From NCBI GenBank assembly GCA_030625695.1, contig DAOUQK010000041.1, positions 1 through 15,954 of the forward strand: a stretch of DNA of 15,954 bases, given 5' to 3'. Origin of the DNA: Paracoccaceae bacterium (lineage in GTDB: Bacteria; Pseudomonadota; Alphaproteobacteria; Rhodobacterales; Rhodobacteraceae). Positions 1-7,313 of this stretch are shown here, piece by piece. Below the pieces are notes generated by a model. The model saw nothing but the letters and a program-made list of their open reading frames with translations, ran no database searches and was not told the DNA's origin. Every line of letters starts with the position of its first letter. The first letter of the stretch is position 1. Made by a program: the position numbers and the translations under genes.

Positions 1-594
1 CAGAAGCACCCCAAGGTCGAATTGAGATTCTCGGCCAACTTGCGGTTGGTGGATTTTACCCGCGACGAGGTCGATGTGGCGATCCGCTTTGGCGAAGGCC
101 CCGACAAGGGATTGTATTCCCGCGATATCATCAGCGAATGGATCACGCCGATGATGACTCCGGAACTGGCGGCATTATACCCAACGCCAGAGAGCCTGTT
201 GCACGCCCCCTTGTTGCATCAGGATGATTACAATTTCGTCAAACAAAGCAGCAACTGGTCGATCTGGTTCCGTGCCGCCGGCCTGCCTGACCCGGGCGAC
301 ATTGGCCCAAGGTTTTCCCAGGCCGATCACGCCCATGACGCCGCCGCCACTGGCAGCGGCGTTGTGCTGGCGCGCTATTCATTAAGCGAACGGGACCTAG
401 TCAGTGGCCAACTGGTCGCGCCTTTTGAACTGGCAATCGCCCTGCCCGCCCGGTATCGCTTTATCTGCCCGGAAGGAACCGAGACCCGACCGCAGGTGGC
501 CGCCTTTGAGGAATGGATCGTGACCGAAGCCGCCAATATGACCAGCTTTGCCAAATCCCGACGCATGGTCGCATTAAGCGACGTCACCGGATAA
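1..594 (+). CDS. LysR-type transcriptional regulator, C-terminal part (5' truncated)
   Basis: Frame 1 is open from the first base to the TAA at 592-594, so the gene begins upstream of the window; 197 residues are visible. They match the effector-binding (periplasmic-binding-protein-like) domain of LysR regulators of the GcvA-like branch. The segment DEVDVAIRFGEGP near the start is the usual signature, followed by the second lobe and a return strand around GSGVVLARYSLSERDLVSG. The N-terminal winged helix-turn-helix lies outside the window. LysR proteins usually regulate a divergent neighbour, which would also lie to the left. Nothing inside the window is an obvious target. The family is clear; the effector and target are unknown. 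Confidence 0.88.
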   Translation, partial: QKHPKVELRFSANLRLVDFTRDEVDVAIRFGEGPDKGLYSRDIISEWITPMMTPELAALYPTPESLLHAPLLHQDDYNFVKQSSNWSIWFRAAGLPDPGDIGPRFSQADHAHDAAATGSGVVLARYSLSERDLVSGQLVAPFELAIALPARYRFICPEGTETRPQVAAFEEWIVTEAANMTSFAKSRRMVALSDVTG

Positions 595-622
595 GTTGGC
601 ATCGCGCCACCGCATATCACTA

Positions 623-649
623 GGCGGCGCGTTGATTCCAGCGCGCGCC
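623..649. terminator. possible GC-rich hairpin between convergent genes
   Basis: GGCGGCGCG (623-631) can pair with CGCGCGCC (642-649) with one bulged base across a 10-nt loop. It sits between the ends of the LysR gene and the DUF465 gene, where a shared terminator would be expected. There is no clear T-run on either side, so this is a weak call. Confidence 0.3.
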
Positions 650-673
650 AGCCTGTCTTAACCGTTCTGCTCG

Positions 674-838
674 CTAAGCTGACAGTCGTTCAATTTCCTC
701 TTTCAACCGCAGCTTCTGTTTTTTGAGCGTAACAACTTGCAACCCGTCAACACCGGGGGCCCGTTGCGCTTGTTCGACTTCAAGGCTCAGGTGCTGGTGC
801 TTCTTTTTCAACTCTGTCAGGTGCGTGTTCAGGCTCAT
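674..838 (-). CDS. DUF465 (YdcH-like) small coiled-coil protein
   Basis: Encodes 54 residues beginning MSLNTHLTELKKKHQHLSLE and ending EEIERLSA. The two charged helical halves, with a short APGVDGLQVVTLKKQKLRLKEE hinge region, are typical of DUF465, a small helical-hairpin family common in alphaproteobacteria with no settled function. The start at 838 is chosen over the in-frame ATG at 865 because a perfect AGGAGG (850-845) lies six bases before it. From 865 that site would fall inside the gene. It lies 132 bp downstream of the methyltransferase gene on the same strand and probably has its own promoter. Confidence 0.85.
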   Translation of the reverse strand: MSLNTHLTELKKKHQHLSLEVEQAQRAPGVDGLQVVTLKKQKLRLKEEIERLSA

Positions 839-970
839 TGCAATCCTCCTCTGAAATGGTTGCACGTTCAGATGAGCATATCAAAACCCACCTGTCACGC
901 CTAAGTTAGTGTCACTTTGATGAAAGAAGTGTTAATCAGCGAGTTCCTGCGCACAGAAGTTTTCGGAATT

Positions 971-1744
971 TCAACCGGAAGCAGGCCAAACCAAACCAGC
1001 CCCATTGCGTAATATTTTGTTAATATCAATGGTATAATCGCCTTTATTTCCGGTATGCACCGCCCCTTTGTGCAATATCGTCGCGCTGTGCATTTTGAAA
1101 TGCGCCCGCCCGCCCTTGCGGGCACGAAGGATGAAAAATCCGGGCGCGCGCCCCGAACGGGCGGCAAATGGCAGCACTTCCAGCGACCCAAGGCGGTCGA
1201 AACAGGCGGCCAGAACGTCGGGCAATCGGTCGATCCGCTGAATTATATGCAAATAACCCTTGGGGGCCAGACGACGGGCGGCAACATCGACCCAGGCCGC
1301 CAAAGGCGTTTCTTCACCCAGCGCTTTGGCCCGTCCGGCGTCGCGCGCGCCAGTGTGGGTGCCGGGGCGGAAATAGGGGGGGTTGGCGATGACATGATCG
1401 AAACTGACCTGGCGCAGATCCACCGGCAAAACGGTAAGGTCGGCGGTTGTAACGTGCAGAGGGATGTCGTTTTCGGCGGCGTTGCGGCGAGCCAGATCGG
1501 CGTAATTGGATTGCAATTCCACGCCATGCAGGATCAGGCCCGGCACCCGGGTCGCCAGACATAATATCGCCGCCCCCGCCCCGCAGCCCAGTTCCAGAAC
1601 GGATTGGCCGCCGGTGGCAGGCACACAAGCCGCCAAAAGCACCGGGTCAATTCCGGCGCGATAGCCGTCACTCGGTTGCCAAAGCTTCAACTGACCGCCC
1701 AGAAAATCGTTATGTGTCAGGTCTTTGGTGGCAAACCCATCCAT
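971..1744 (-). CDS. trmN6: tRNA1(Val) (adenine37-N6)-methyltransferase-like protein
   Basis: A 257-residue class I SAM-dependent methyltransferase. Visible motifs are SVLELGCGAGAAILCLA (SAM-binding motif I), HGVELQ (acidic end of strand 2) and VIANPPYF. The last is the NPPY catalytic motif of N6-adenine methyltransferases. The opening MDGFATKDLTHNDFLGG and the C-terminal GRAHFKMHSATILHKG also fit the YfiC/TrmN6 group, which methylates A37 of tRNA1(Val) in E. coli. The frame stays open to an ATG at 1816, but that would overlap the DUF2007 gene. The ATG at 1744, seven bases after the DUF2007 stop, gives the family's usual N-terminus. It is probably cotranscribed with DUF2007. The exact RNA target here is inferred from the family. 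Confidence 0.85.
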   Translation of the reverse strand: MDGFATKDLTHNDFLGGQLKLWQPSDGYRAGIDPVLLAACVPATGGQSVLELGCGAGAAILCLATRVPGLILHGVELQSNYADLARRNAAENDIPLHVTTADLTVLPVDLRQVSFDHVIANPPYFRPGTHTGARDAGRAKALGEETPLAAWVDVAARRLAPKGYLHIIQRIDRLPDVLAACFDRLGSLEVLPFAARSGRAPGFFILRARKGGRAHFKMHSATILHKGAVHTGNKGDYTIDINKILRNGAGLVWPASG

Positions 1745-1751
1745 TGGCCAC

Positions 1752-1967
1752 TCAGTTCCCAACAGGGATATCATTGTCCCGCATGGCCCGCACGGCGCGA
1801 TCATAATCATCGTCATGCACCATCATCCGGCGCGGGAATATGCCAATACCGCCTTCCAGAATGCTCATATTTACGTCCATCTGAAAGCAGTCTATATCCT
1901 CGCCCTGAAGAAGGGCTGAGGCAAAGGCCATGATCGTCGGATCGTTGCTGCGCAGAAGTTCCTTCAT
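1752..1967 (-). CDS. DUF2007 domain protein
   Basis: Encodes 71 residues beginning MKELLRSNDPTIMAFASALL and ending RAMRDNDIPVGN. This is the DUF2007 fold (putative signal-transducing protein; related to PII-like domains) in the short single-domain form usual in Rhodobacterales. Conserved features visible are the DVNMSILEGGIG central segment and the RRMMV strand. The frame is open much further upstream, across the opposite-strand polyprenyl synthase gene, but that part is shadow. The ATG at 1967 matches the family N-terminus although no strong ribosome-binding site precedes it. It is divergent from the polyprenyl synthase with only 57 bp between starts, so their promoters must overlap. The biochemical role is unknown. 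Confidence 0.82.
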   Translation of the reverse strand: MKELLRSNDPTIMAFASALLQGEDIDCFQMDVNMSILEGGIGIFPRRMMVHDDDYDRAVRAMRDNDIPVGN

Positions 1968-2024
1968 GGGATGGGTTAAAGGGCAAGGCGGGCAATTTGT
2001 CGAGCTTTGTTTGATGGAAGTGAT

Positions 2025-3020
2025 ATGAGCAATCTGGCGACTAAGCCACACGAGCGGCTGGCCGATGTGCTGGCGGATGATCTGATCCTGGTGAACGATC
2101 TGATTGCTGCCCGCATGGCGTCTGAACACGCGCCGCGTATACCGCAGGTGACCAGCCATTTGGTGAGTGCGGGGGGCAAGCGGCTGCGACCTATGCTGAC
2201 GTTGGCGGCGGCGCGGATGTGCGGGTACGAGGGCGATCACCATATTCGGCTGGCGGCTACGGTGGAGTTTATTCATACGGCCACGCTTTTGCATGATGAT
2301 GTGGTGGATGAAAGTGGTCAGCGGCGGGGGCGGCCGACCGCGAATCTGTTGTGGGACAACAAATCAAGCGTGTTGGTGGGGGATTACCTGTTTTCGCGCA
2401 GCTTTCAGTTGATGGTGGAAACCGGGTCTTTGCGGGTGCTGGATATTCTGGCCAATGCATCGGCAACCATTGCTGAGGGTGAGGTATTACAACTGACAGC
2501 GGCCAGTGACCTGGCGACAGATGAGGGCGTCTATACCCAGATTGTCCGGGGCAAGACGGCGGCATTATTTTCGGCGGCAACACAAGTTGGCGGGGTTATT
2601 GCCGAAGCACCTGAGGAACAGGTGCAGGCGTTGTTTGACTATGGCGACGCTTTGGGAATTGCGTTTCAGATTGCCGATGATCTGCTGGATTATCAGGGGG
2701 ATGCTGCGACGACGGGCAAGAATGTTGGCGATGACTTTCGCGAGCGCAAGCTGACATTGCCGGTGATTAAGGCGGTGGCAATGGCATCCCCGGAGGAGCG
2801 GACCTTTTGGGAGCGCACCATTGCCAAGGGTCGCCAACAGGACGGTGACCTTGAGCAGGCGTTGGCGTTGATGGCCAAGTATGGGACGTTGAAGGCCACC
2901 CGCGTGGATGCGGTAGGCTGGGCTGATAAGGCTAAGGCAGCGTTAGCAGGGCTACCGGATCATGAAATTCGGGACATGCTGAGCGATCTGGCGGATTATG
3001 TCGTGGCGAGGCTGACCTGA
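2025..3020 (+). CDS. long-chain polyprenyl diphosphate synthase (ubiquinone side chain)
   Basis: A 331-residue trans-prenyltransferase that condenses isopentenyl diphosphate units onto an allylic diphosphate in the cytoplasm. GKRLRP (51-56), the first aspartate-rich motif in LLHDDVVDES (DDVVD at 91-95), GEVLQL (152-157), KTAALF (177-182) and the second aspartate motif in FQIADDLLDY (214-223) are all present. So is GKNVGDDFRERK (231-242). The small residues before DDVVD (TATLL) leave a deep pocket, which suits octaprenyl or decaprenyl products; alphaproteobacteria usually make Q-10. The ATG at 2025 follows GGAAG by four bases; an upstream TTG at 2007 is less likely. It converges with ispE, another isoprenoid gene. 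Chain length is inferred, not seen. Confidence 0.9.
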   Translation: MSNLATKPHERLADVLADDLILVNDLIAARMASEHAPRIPQVTSHLVSAGGKRLRPMLTLAAARMCGYEGDHHIRLAATVEFIHTATLLHDDVVDESGQRRGRPTANLLWDNKSSVLVGDYLFSRSFQLMVETGSLRVLDILANASATIAEGEVLQLTAASDLATDEGVYTQIVRGKTAALFSAATQVGGVIAEAPEEQVQALFDYGDALGIAFQIADDLLDYQGDAATTGKNVGDDFRERKLTLPVIKAVAMASPEERTFWERTIAKGRQQDGDLEQALALMAKYGTLKATRVDAVGWADKAKAALAGLPDHEIRDMLSDLADYVVARLT

Positions 3021-3052
3021 CACCAAATAGACCGCACCGGTCGAAAGGGTCC

Positions 3053-3124
3053 GTAGGATGGGTTTTCAACCCATCATCCGTCGTATCGGGACAACCGGTT
3101 AGATGGGTTGAAAACCCATCCTAC
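3053..3124. repeat. composite palindromic repeat, copy 1
   Basis: Two perfect 23-bp inverted arms (3053-3075 and 3102-3124) flank a 26-bp unique centre. Each arm is itself palindromic: GATGGGTT, three bases, AACCCATC. The element therefore forms either two small hairpins or one large one. It fills the gap between the ends of the polyprenyl synthase and ispE genes, and the ispE TAG (3123-3121) lies in the right arm. A diverged copy with the same layout is at 14806-14875. REP-like or MITE-like in form; it could also serve as a bidirectional terminator. Confidence 0.85.
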
Positions 3125-3969
3125 AAATTTCTGACAGGTCCGGGATTAAGTCGACAAGGTTGCACCCACCAGTCAGGAAATGTCTGGTTCAAGATGGCAA
3201 CCGAATGGCGTTTCGTTTCAGCGTCCTTTAGAATCGCAAAACAGGTAGCACCAGAACCTGACATTCGCGCCAGCTGGCATCCGGGCAATCCACGCAAAGC
3301 CGTAAGAACCTGGGCGATTATTGGCTGTAAATCAATGGCGGGGCGCTCCAGATCGTTGCGTTGGGCCCTTAGCCAGTCCAACCAATCAGGCCCATGTGGG
3401 TCTGGGGCGGCATCCATCGGTGTGCCCTCTTTCTGCGTCAATCCTTGAAACACAACCCCTGTCGGCACCGGCACGCGCGGGTTGATCAGGATCAGGTGGA
3501 GGTCTTGCGGCACGGTCTGAGCTTGTAACGAATCGCCGATGCCACGCATTCGGATCGGCGTTGGGTGCAGGCAAAGTGGGACATCCGCACCCAAGGTCAA
3601 AAGGGCGTCAATATCCGGCACCGGCTTGCCGCTCATCTCGGAAAGGGCGCGCAGAGTTGCAGCCGCATCCGATGACCCACCTCCAAGACCAGCCGACGCG
3701 GGCAGGTGTTTTTCCAAGTGGATGTCAGCCGTAACGCCGACCAACTCGGCGGCGCGCAGCACCAGATTGCGGCCATCCACCGGCACCCCTTCTGCCATCG
3801 GACCGGACACGGTGAGGCGCGATCTGGACGCAGGGGTCACGGTGATATGATCGCCGATATCGGCGAACACCACCAGCGAGTCCAGAAGATGCAGACCGTC
3901 CTTGCGTTGGCCGGTCACATGCAGTGTCAGATTGATTTTGGCCGGGGCAAATGCCTCAACCGTCTTCAT
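3121..3969 (-). CDS. ispE: 4-diphosphocytidyl-2-C-methyl-D-erythritol kinase
   Basis: A 282-residue GHMP-superfamily kinase of the non-mevalonate (MEP) isoprenoid pathway. It phosphorylates the 2-hydroxyl of CDP-methylerythritol using ATP. Motif 1, PAKINLTLHV (9-18, catalytic Lys11), the glycine-rich ATP loop LPASAGLGGGSSDAA (89-103), GADVP with the catalytic Asp129, and the C-terminal SGSGATCF motif are all intact. Length is normal. The start overlaps the end of the upstream TPR gene by 14 nt, implying translational coupling and cotranscription. The stop codon lies inside a palindromic repeat arm, so the last codon and 3' end may have been shaped by that element. Confidence 0.95.
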   Translation of the reverse strand: MKTVEAFAPAKINLTLHVTGQRKDGLHLLDSLVVFADIGDHITVTPASRSRLTVSGPMAEGVPVDGRNLVLRAAELVGVTADIHLEKHLPASAGLGGGSSDAAATLRALSEMSGKPVPDIDALLTLGADVPLCLHPTPIRMRGIGDSLQAQTVPQDLHLILINPRVPVPTGVVFQGLTQKEGTPMDAAPDPHGPDWLDWLRAQRNDLERPAIDLQPIIAQVLTALRGLPGCQLARMSGSGATCFAILKDAETKRHSVAILNQTFPDWWVQPCRLNPGPVRNL

Positions 3970-5677
3970 CAGCCACTTTCAGGGGCTCGGCCCCCTCTTC
4001 GGCCAAAACCACGTCCAGCCCGACTTCGATCTTGCGCCGTATCCGGACGGGGTCGGCCTCGGCATCTTCATCTTCGGGGTCAACAAACGACAAAGCGCGT
4101 TTCCACTGGAACCGGGCTTCGCGAAAGCGACCGACGGCCCAGAACACATCGCCAAGGTGGTCATTGACCACCGGGTCCACAGCCATCAGTTCGACTGCTT
4201 GTTCCATATGCCCGACCGCTTCGTCATAGCGGCCCAACCGGTAGAGAACCCAACCAAGGCTGTCGACAATATAACCACTGTCAGGGCGTGCGGCGACCGC
4301 GCGTTGGATCATGTCCAACGCCTCGTCCAGGTTGGACTGTTTTTCAACCAGCGAATATCCGAGGTAATTCAGGACCTGTGGCTGATCCGGGCTGAGCACC
4401 AATGCGGCGCGGAAATCGGCCTCGCTTTGCTCCCACATGTCCAGCCGTTCGTGGCTAATACCGCGGGCGTAAAGCAGGAACCAGCGGCCACGAGAGTCAC
4501 TTTCAGTGTACTCCAAAGCCCGATCATAAGCTTTGATCGCGGCCTGATAGTCCTCTTGCTGGCGTTGCAGATCACCCAAGGCCGAATACACCCGTGGCAG
4601 GTTGGGGAAGTCCTTGGCCAGCCGTTCCAGCACCTCGATTGCCGCGTCCGGTTTGGCGGCGCGGCGCAGGGCTTCGGCGCGGCCCAGTTCGGCGGCGTTA
4701 TGTTCGGGGCTGCCAAGGGGCACCTGTTTGTAGGTTTCGACCGCCAGAGCATATTGCCCAAGGCCGTCGAGTATTTCGGCGCTGAGCAACAGAGCGTCAA
4801 TGTGATTGGGGCGCAGGTATCCGGCAAGGCGGGCATAGATCAGCGCATAGTCGCCTGCCGTTTCGCCGGCCAAGGCAGCACCAATGATATAGAACACTTC
4901 GGCCATGCCATCCTGCACGGATGTGATATGATCAAACGGCAATTTTTCGCCCGAGGCCAACCGGTCGGCAACATCTGTCAGACCGGGATCAAACACCCCG
5001 TCAAAGGTTTCGGCCAGAAGATCAAGTGCGTCGGCATTGCGCCCCAGCTGCGACAATATCTGCACCCTCGCCAGTGCCGCCCGACGCGCCATCGAGGTCA
5101 ATCGCCCGTCTTCGGCGCCAAAGATCGCGTCCGCCGCCTGAAAATCGCCAACCGAAGCCAATGCCATAGCCTTATGATACAAGGCAAAGCCGCGCAGCCC
5201 GCTTTCGCCCGCTACGCTGTCGAACTGTTCCAGCGCCAAAGCCTGCGAACCGGTCCCCATATAGGCCCAGCCTTTGATCAGCCCGTCCACCAGCGGCCCG
5301 ATACCAACCGTTTCCACGTCCCGCGCAAGCAGCACGTCATAATCCCCGGCTGCAATCAAGCTGGCCGTCACCACCATATGCGCCACCTGACTTTTCAGGC
5401 CAAGCTGCTCCATATATTTTGCCACCGGCAAGGCACGTTCAACCTGGCCCAGCGCCAGTTGCGAGGCGGTCACACTATCCATCAGACCGGCGTTGTCGCG
5501 GTCCTGGGTCAAGGCACGGGTGTAATATTGCACGGCTGAGGCAAAATCGCTGTCCCGGGCGGCCTGACGACCCGCCAGATAAGCGCCTGGGCCTGTCTGG
5601 GCGAACCCTGTCCCCGGAAGTGCGGTGATAACGGCCAAAGCGGCCACTGCTACATGTCGCGAAACAATATTACTCAA
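3956..5677 (-). CDS. exported tetratricopeptide-repeat protein
   Basis: A 573-residue TPR protein. Residues 1-26 form a signal peptide: a hydrophobic run VAVAALAVITALPG, then GFA before Q27. TPR units can be read through most of the mature part. The clearest are around ALGDLQRQQEDYQAAIKAYDRAL, LYARGISHERLDMWEQSEADFRAAL, LNYLGYSLVEKQSNLDEAL and DSLGWVLYRLGRYDEAVGHM. No in-frame ATG or GTG gives this N-terminus. The start is a TTG at 5677, preceded by GAGG at six bases. The C-terminus is acidic (VDPEDEDAEADP, VADEDG). It likely acts as a periplasmic or outer-membrane scaffold. Its partners are unknown; placement just before ispE is a recurring alphaproteobacterial arrangement. Confidence 0.85.
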   Translation of the reverse strand: MSNIVSRHVAVAALAVITALPGTGFAQTGPGAYLAGRQAARDSDFASAVQYYTRALTQDRDNAGLMDSVTASQLALGQVERALPVAKYMEQLGLKSQVAHMVVTASLIAAGDYDVLLARDVETVGIGPLVDGLIKGWAYMGTGSQALALEQFDSVAGESGLRGFALYHKAMALASVGDFQAADAIFGAEDGRLTSMARRAALARVQILSQLGRNADALDLLAETFDGVFDPGLTDVADRLASGEKLPFDHITSVQDGMAEVFYIIGAALAGETAGDYALIYARLAGYLRPNHIDALLLSAEILDGLGQYALAVETYKQVPLGSPEHNAAELGRAEALRRAAKPDAAIEVLERLAKDFPNLPRVYSALGDLQRQQEDYQAAIKAYDRALEYTESDSRGRWFLLYARGISHERLDMWEQSEADFRAALVLSPDQPQVLNYLGYSLVEKQSNLDEALDMIQRAVAARPDSGYIVDSLGWVLYRLGRYDEAVGHMEQAVELMAVDPVVNDHLGDVFWAVGRFREARFQWKRALSFVDPEDEDAEADPVRIRRKIEVGLDVVLAEEGAEPLKVADEDG

Positions 5678-6177
5678 AGGAACGCCTCATCATTTGATTT
5701 GTGCCATAGGCTATGCGCTCTGAAAGTCTGGTGCAATGGTTCAGGCCATCAATGCACAACATTGTGCCACGACATGAAACATTCTTCTGACCATGACGAA
5801 ATTACCGGCTCCAACAGCTTTATTGCGAATCCGAATCGGTGTTGGATGGCAGCTCATATGTACACACGCGACTGTCTGGGTCGCACAGAGGAGTATGCAG
5901 AGGCGCACACTGGGGGTAAACTGGCCGTCTAAAGTCTTGCGAAGTTGGTCAAAACTATTTACCAATCTCTTTGCGGACTGTCGGATCAGGGGAGGACAGG
6001 CACAGAACCGCACAATAACAACACGTGGACAATCCGCCAGTTTGGCAAAACTCCCGGGACCGGGGGGGGGCCAGAAAGGTCAACAACAAGGCCGAATGGC
6101 CAACACTGCGGTCTGACCCTGATCGGGGCGCACAAGAACAACAAACTGACCACCGAACGACCAACAAGGAGAAGTAA
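5678..6177. other. 500-bp divergent intergenic region, no convincing gene
   Basis: This lies between the TTG start of the TPR gene (minus) and the ATG of the TRAP binding-protein gene (plus), and must hold promoters for both. Open frames here have no family resemblance and poor ribosome-binding sites. Visible structure includes the palindrome GCACAACATTGTGC (5754-5767), the spaced dyad TTGGT-N11-ACCAA (5945-5965), AGTTT/AAACT around 6038-6052 and a run of nine G (6062-6070). A strong AAGGAG (6166-6171) precedes the TRAP start by six bases. The length suggests a long leader for the transporter mRNA. Confidence 0.6.
5945..5965. promoter_or_regulatory. candidate regulator-binding dyad upstream of the TRAP operon
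   Basis: TTGGT and ACCAA are perfect inverted half-sites separated by 11 bases. The spacing resembles the T-N11-A pattern of LysR-type sites, though other regulators bind similar dyads. It lies about 210 bp before the binding-protein ATG. No regulator gene is adjacent. Low confidence, as five-base arms occur by chance. Confidence 0.25.
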
Positions 6178-7230
6178 ATGAAACTCAAGAAAATGTTTAT
6201 CACCAGCGCCATCGCGGCGATTGCTGCGACCGCACTGGTAACAACTGCCGCCACTGCCGGCGAAAAAGTGCGTTGGAAAATGCACTCGGCGTTTGGCACC
6301 AATCTGGCCGTTCTGGGCCGCGTTGGCCCCTATGTGGCCGATACTGTGCGGACCATGTCCGGCGGCGACTTTGACATCAAGATTTTCGAGCCGGGCGCGC
6401 TGGCCGGTGGATATGCCTATTATGACCCGATCAGCCAAGGCGCGTTTGAAGCGGCTTATGGCACTCCGGGCGCGAATGCGGGCAAGAACTCGGCCTATGC
6501 ATTTGCTTCGTCCTGGCCGTTTGGTCCGGGTACCGGCGAATTCCTTGGCTGGCTGAAATATGGCGGCGGCGAAGATCTGATTTCTGAAATCTATGCTCGC
6601 GACAACATCAAGTACCTGATGTGCGGCATCATCCCGCCGGAAACATCCGGTTGGTTCCGTGAGGAAATCACAAGCGTTGAGCAGCTGAAAGGCCTGAAAA
6701 TGCGCTTCTTTGGCATGGGTGCCAAGGTGATGCAGAAACTGGGTGTATCCACACAGCTTCTGGCCGGTGGCGACATCTATCCAGCGCTGGAACTGGGCAC
6801 AATCGACGCGACGGAATTCTCGATGCCAGCCATCGACCGTTCGCTTGGGTTCTATCAGTTGGCCAAGTACAACTATTACCCCGGCTGGCACCAGCAGGCG
6901 ACCACCAACGAAATCCTTGTGAACATGGACAAGTGGAATGCATTGCCACCTGAGTATCAGATGATGCTCGAAACGGCTTGCACAGCCAACATTGCCATTG
7001 AATTTGCTGACGGCGAATCGGCGCAGTACGAAGCGATGCTGGCCAACGAAGCAGACGGCGTTCAGAACAAAGTCTGGCCTGACGAAATGCTGGATGTATT
7101 CCGTGCTGCATGGGAAGAAGTTGTTGTCGAAGAGATCGCCGACAACCCTGACGCACAGGCACTTTGGGCGTCCTTCAACAAGTTTCACGAAGGCTATAAA
7201 GTCTGGGGTGATCGCGGGTATCTGAAGTAA
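6178..7230 (+). CDS. TRAP transporter solute-binding protein (DctP/TakP type)
   Basis: A 350-residue periplasmic receptor that captures a substrate and delivers it to the permeases encoded just downstream. The signal peptide is MKLKK, then a hydrophobic AIAAIAATALVTTA stretch, with cleavage after ATA (residue 27). The family core is plain: GLKMRFFGMGAKVM holds the conserved carboxylate-binding arginine (Arg176), followed by LLAGGDIYPALELGTIDATEF (195-214) and the aromatic-rich GFYQLAKYNYYPGWH segment. These features fit the COG4663 branch, which includes 2-oxoacid-binding TakP and the mannitol/chloroaromatic group. A carboxylate ligand is likely; its identity is not readable. The start is fixed by AAGGAG six bases upstream. 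A hairpin after the stop probably sets its excess over the permeases. Confidence 0.92.
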   Translation: MKLKKMFITSAIAAIAATALVTTAATAGEKVRWKMHSAFGTNLAVLGRVGPYVADTVRTMSGGDFDIKIFEPGALAGGYAYYDPISQGAFEAAYGTPGANAGKNSAYAFASSWPFGPGTGEFLGWLKYGGGEDLISEIYARDNIKYLMCGIIPPETSGWFREEITSVEQLKGLKMRFFGMGAKVMQKLGVSTQLLAGGDIYPALELGTIDATEFSMPAIDRSLGFYQLAKYNYYPGWHQQATTNEILVNMDKWNALPPEYQMMLETACTANIAIEFADGESAQYEAMLANEADGVQNKVWPDEMLDVFRAAWEEVVVEEIADNPDAQALWASFNKFHEGYKVWGDRGYLK

Positions 7231-7250
7231 GAGCGCGAACCTGAGTAACA

Positions 7251-7280
7251 ACCTGCGCCGGAGAACCCTTCGGCGCAGGT
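7251..7280 (+). terminator. intercistronic hairpin between binding-protein and permease genes
   Basis: ACCTGCGCCG (7251-7260) and CGGCGCAGGT (7271-7280) form a perfect 10-bp GC-rich stem with a 10-nt loop, 20 bases after the binding-protein stop. The sequence after it (CTTTGCGACT) lacks a solid T-run. It may act as a partial terminator or an mRNA-stabilising structure rather than a full stop, allowing more binding protein than permease. Confidence 0.65.
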
Positions 7281-7313
7281 CTTTGCGACTAAAACAGTCT
7301 CTTGTGGGGTGGA

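Noticed and set aside
1745..1816. Upstream start (ATG at 1816) for the methyltransferase
   Set aside because: It would overlap the DUF2007 gene by 65 bases and add residues not matching the family; the ATG at 1744 gives the expected N-terminus.
3053..3124. CRISPR repeat
   Set aside because: There are only two inverted arms, with no direct-repeat series, no regular spacers and no cas genes; the second copy is 11.7 kb away.
3902..5539. 545-codon open frame on the plus strand across the TPR gene
   Set aside because: It runs antisense to a gene with a clear signal peptide and TPR units; the translation resembles no family and is rich in His, Gln and Arg, as expected of an antisense shadow.
5894..6116. 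Frame starting ATG at 5894 after GAGGAG in the TRAP leader
   Set aside because: The ribosome-binding sequence is only one base from the ATG, the product is low-complexity and basic, and it runs through the G9 tract; no family resemblance.
5986..7251. 421-codon open frame on the minus strand opposite the TRAP binding-protein gene
   Set aside because: The plus strand encodes an unmistakable solute-binding protein with signal peptide and ribosome-binding site; the antisense product has no recognisable domain.
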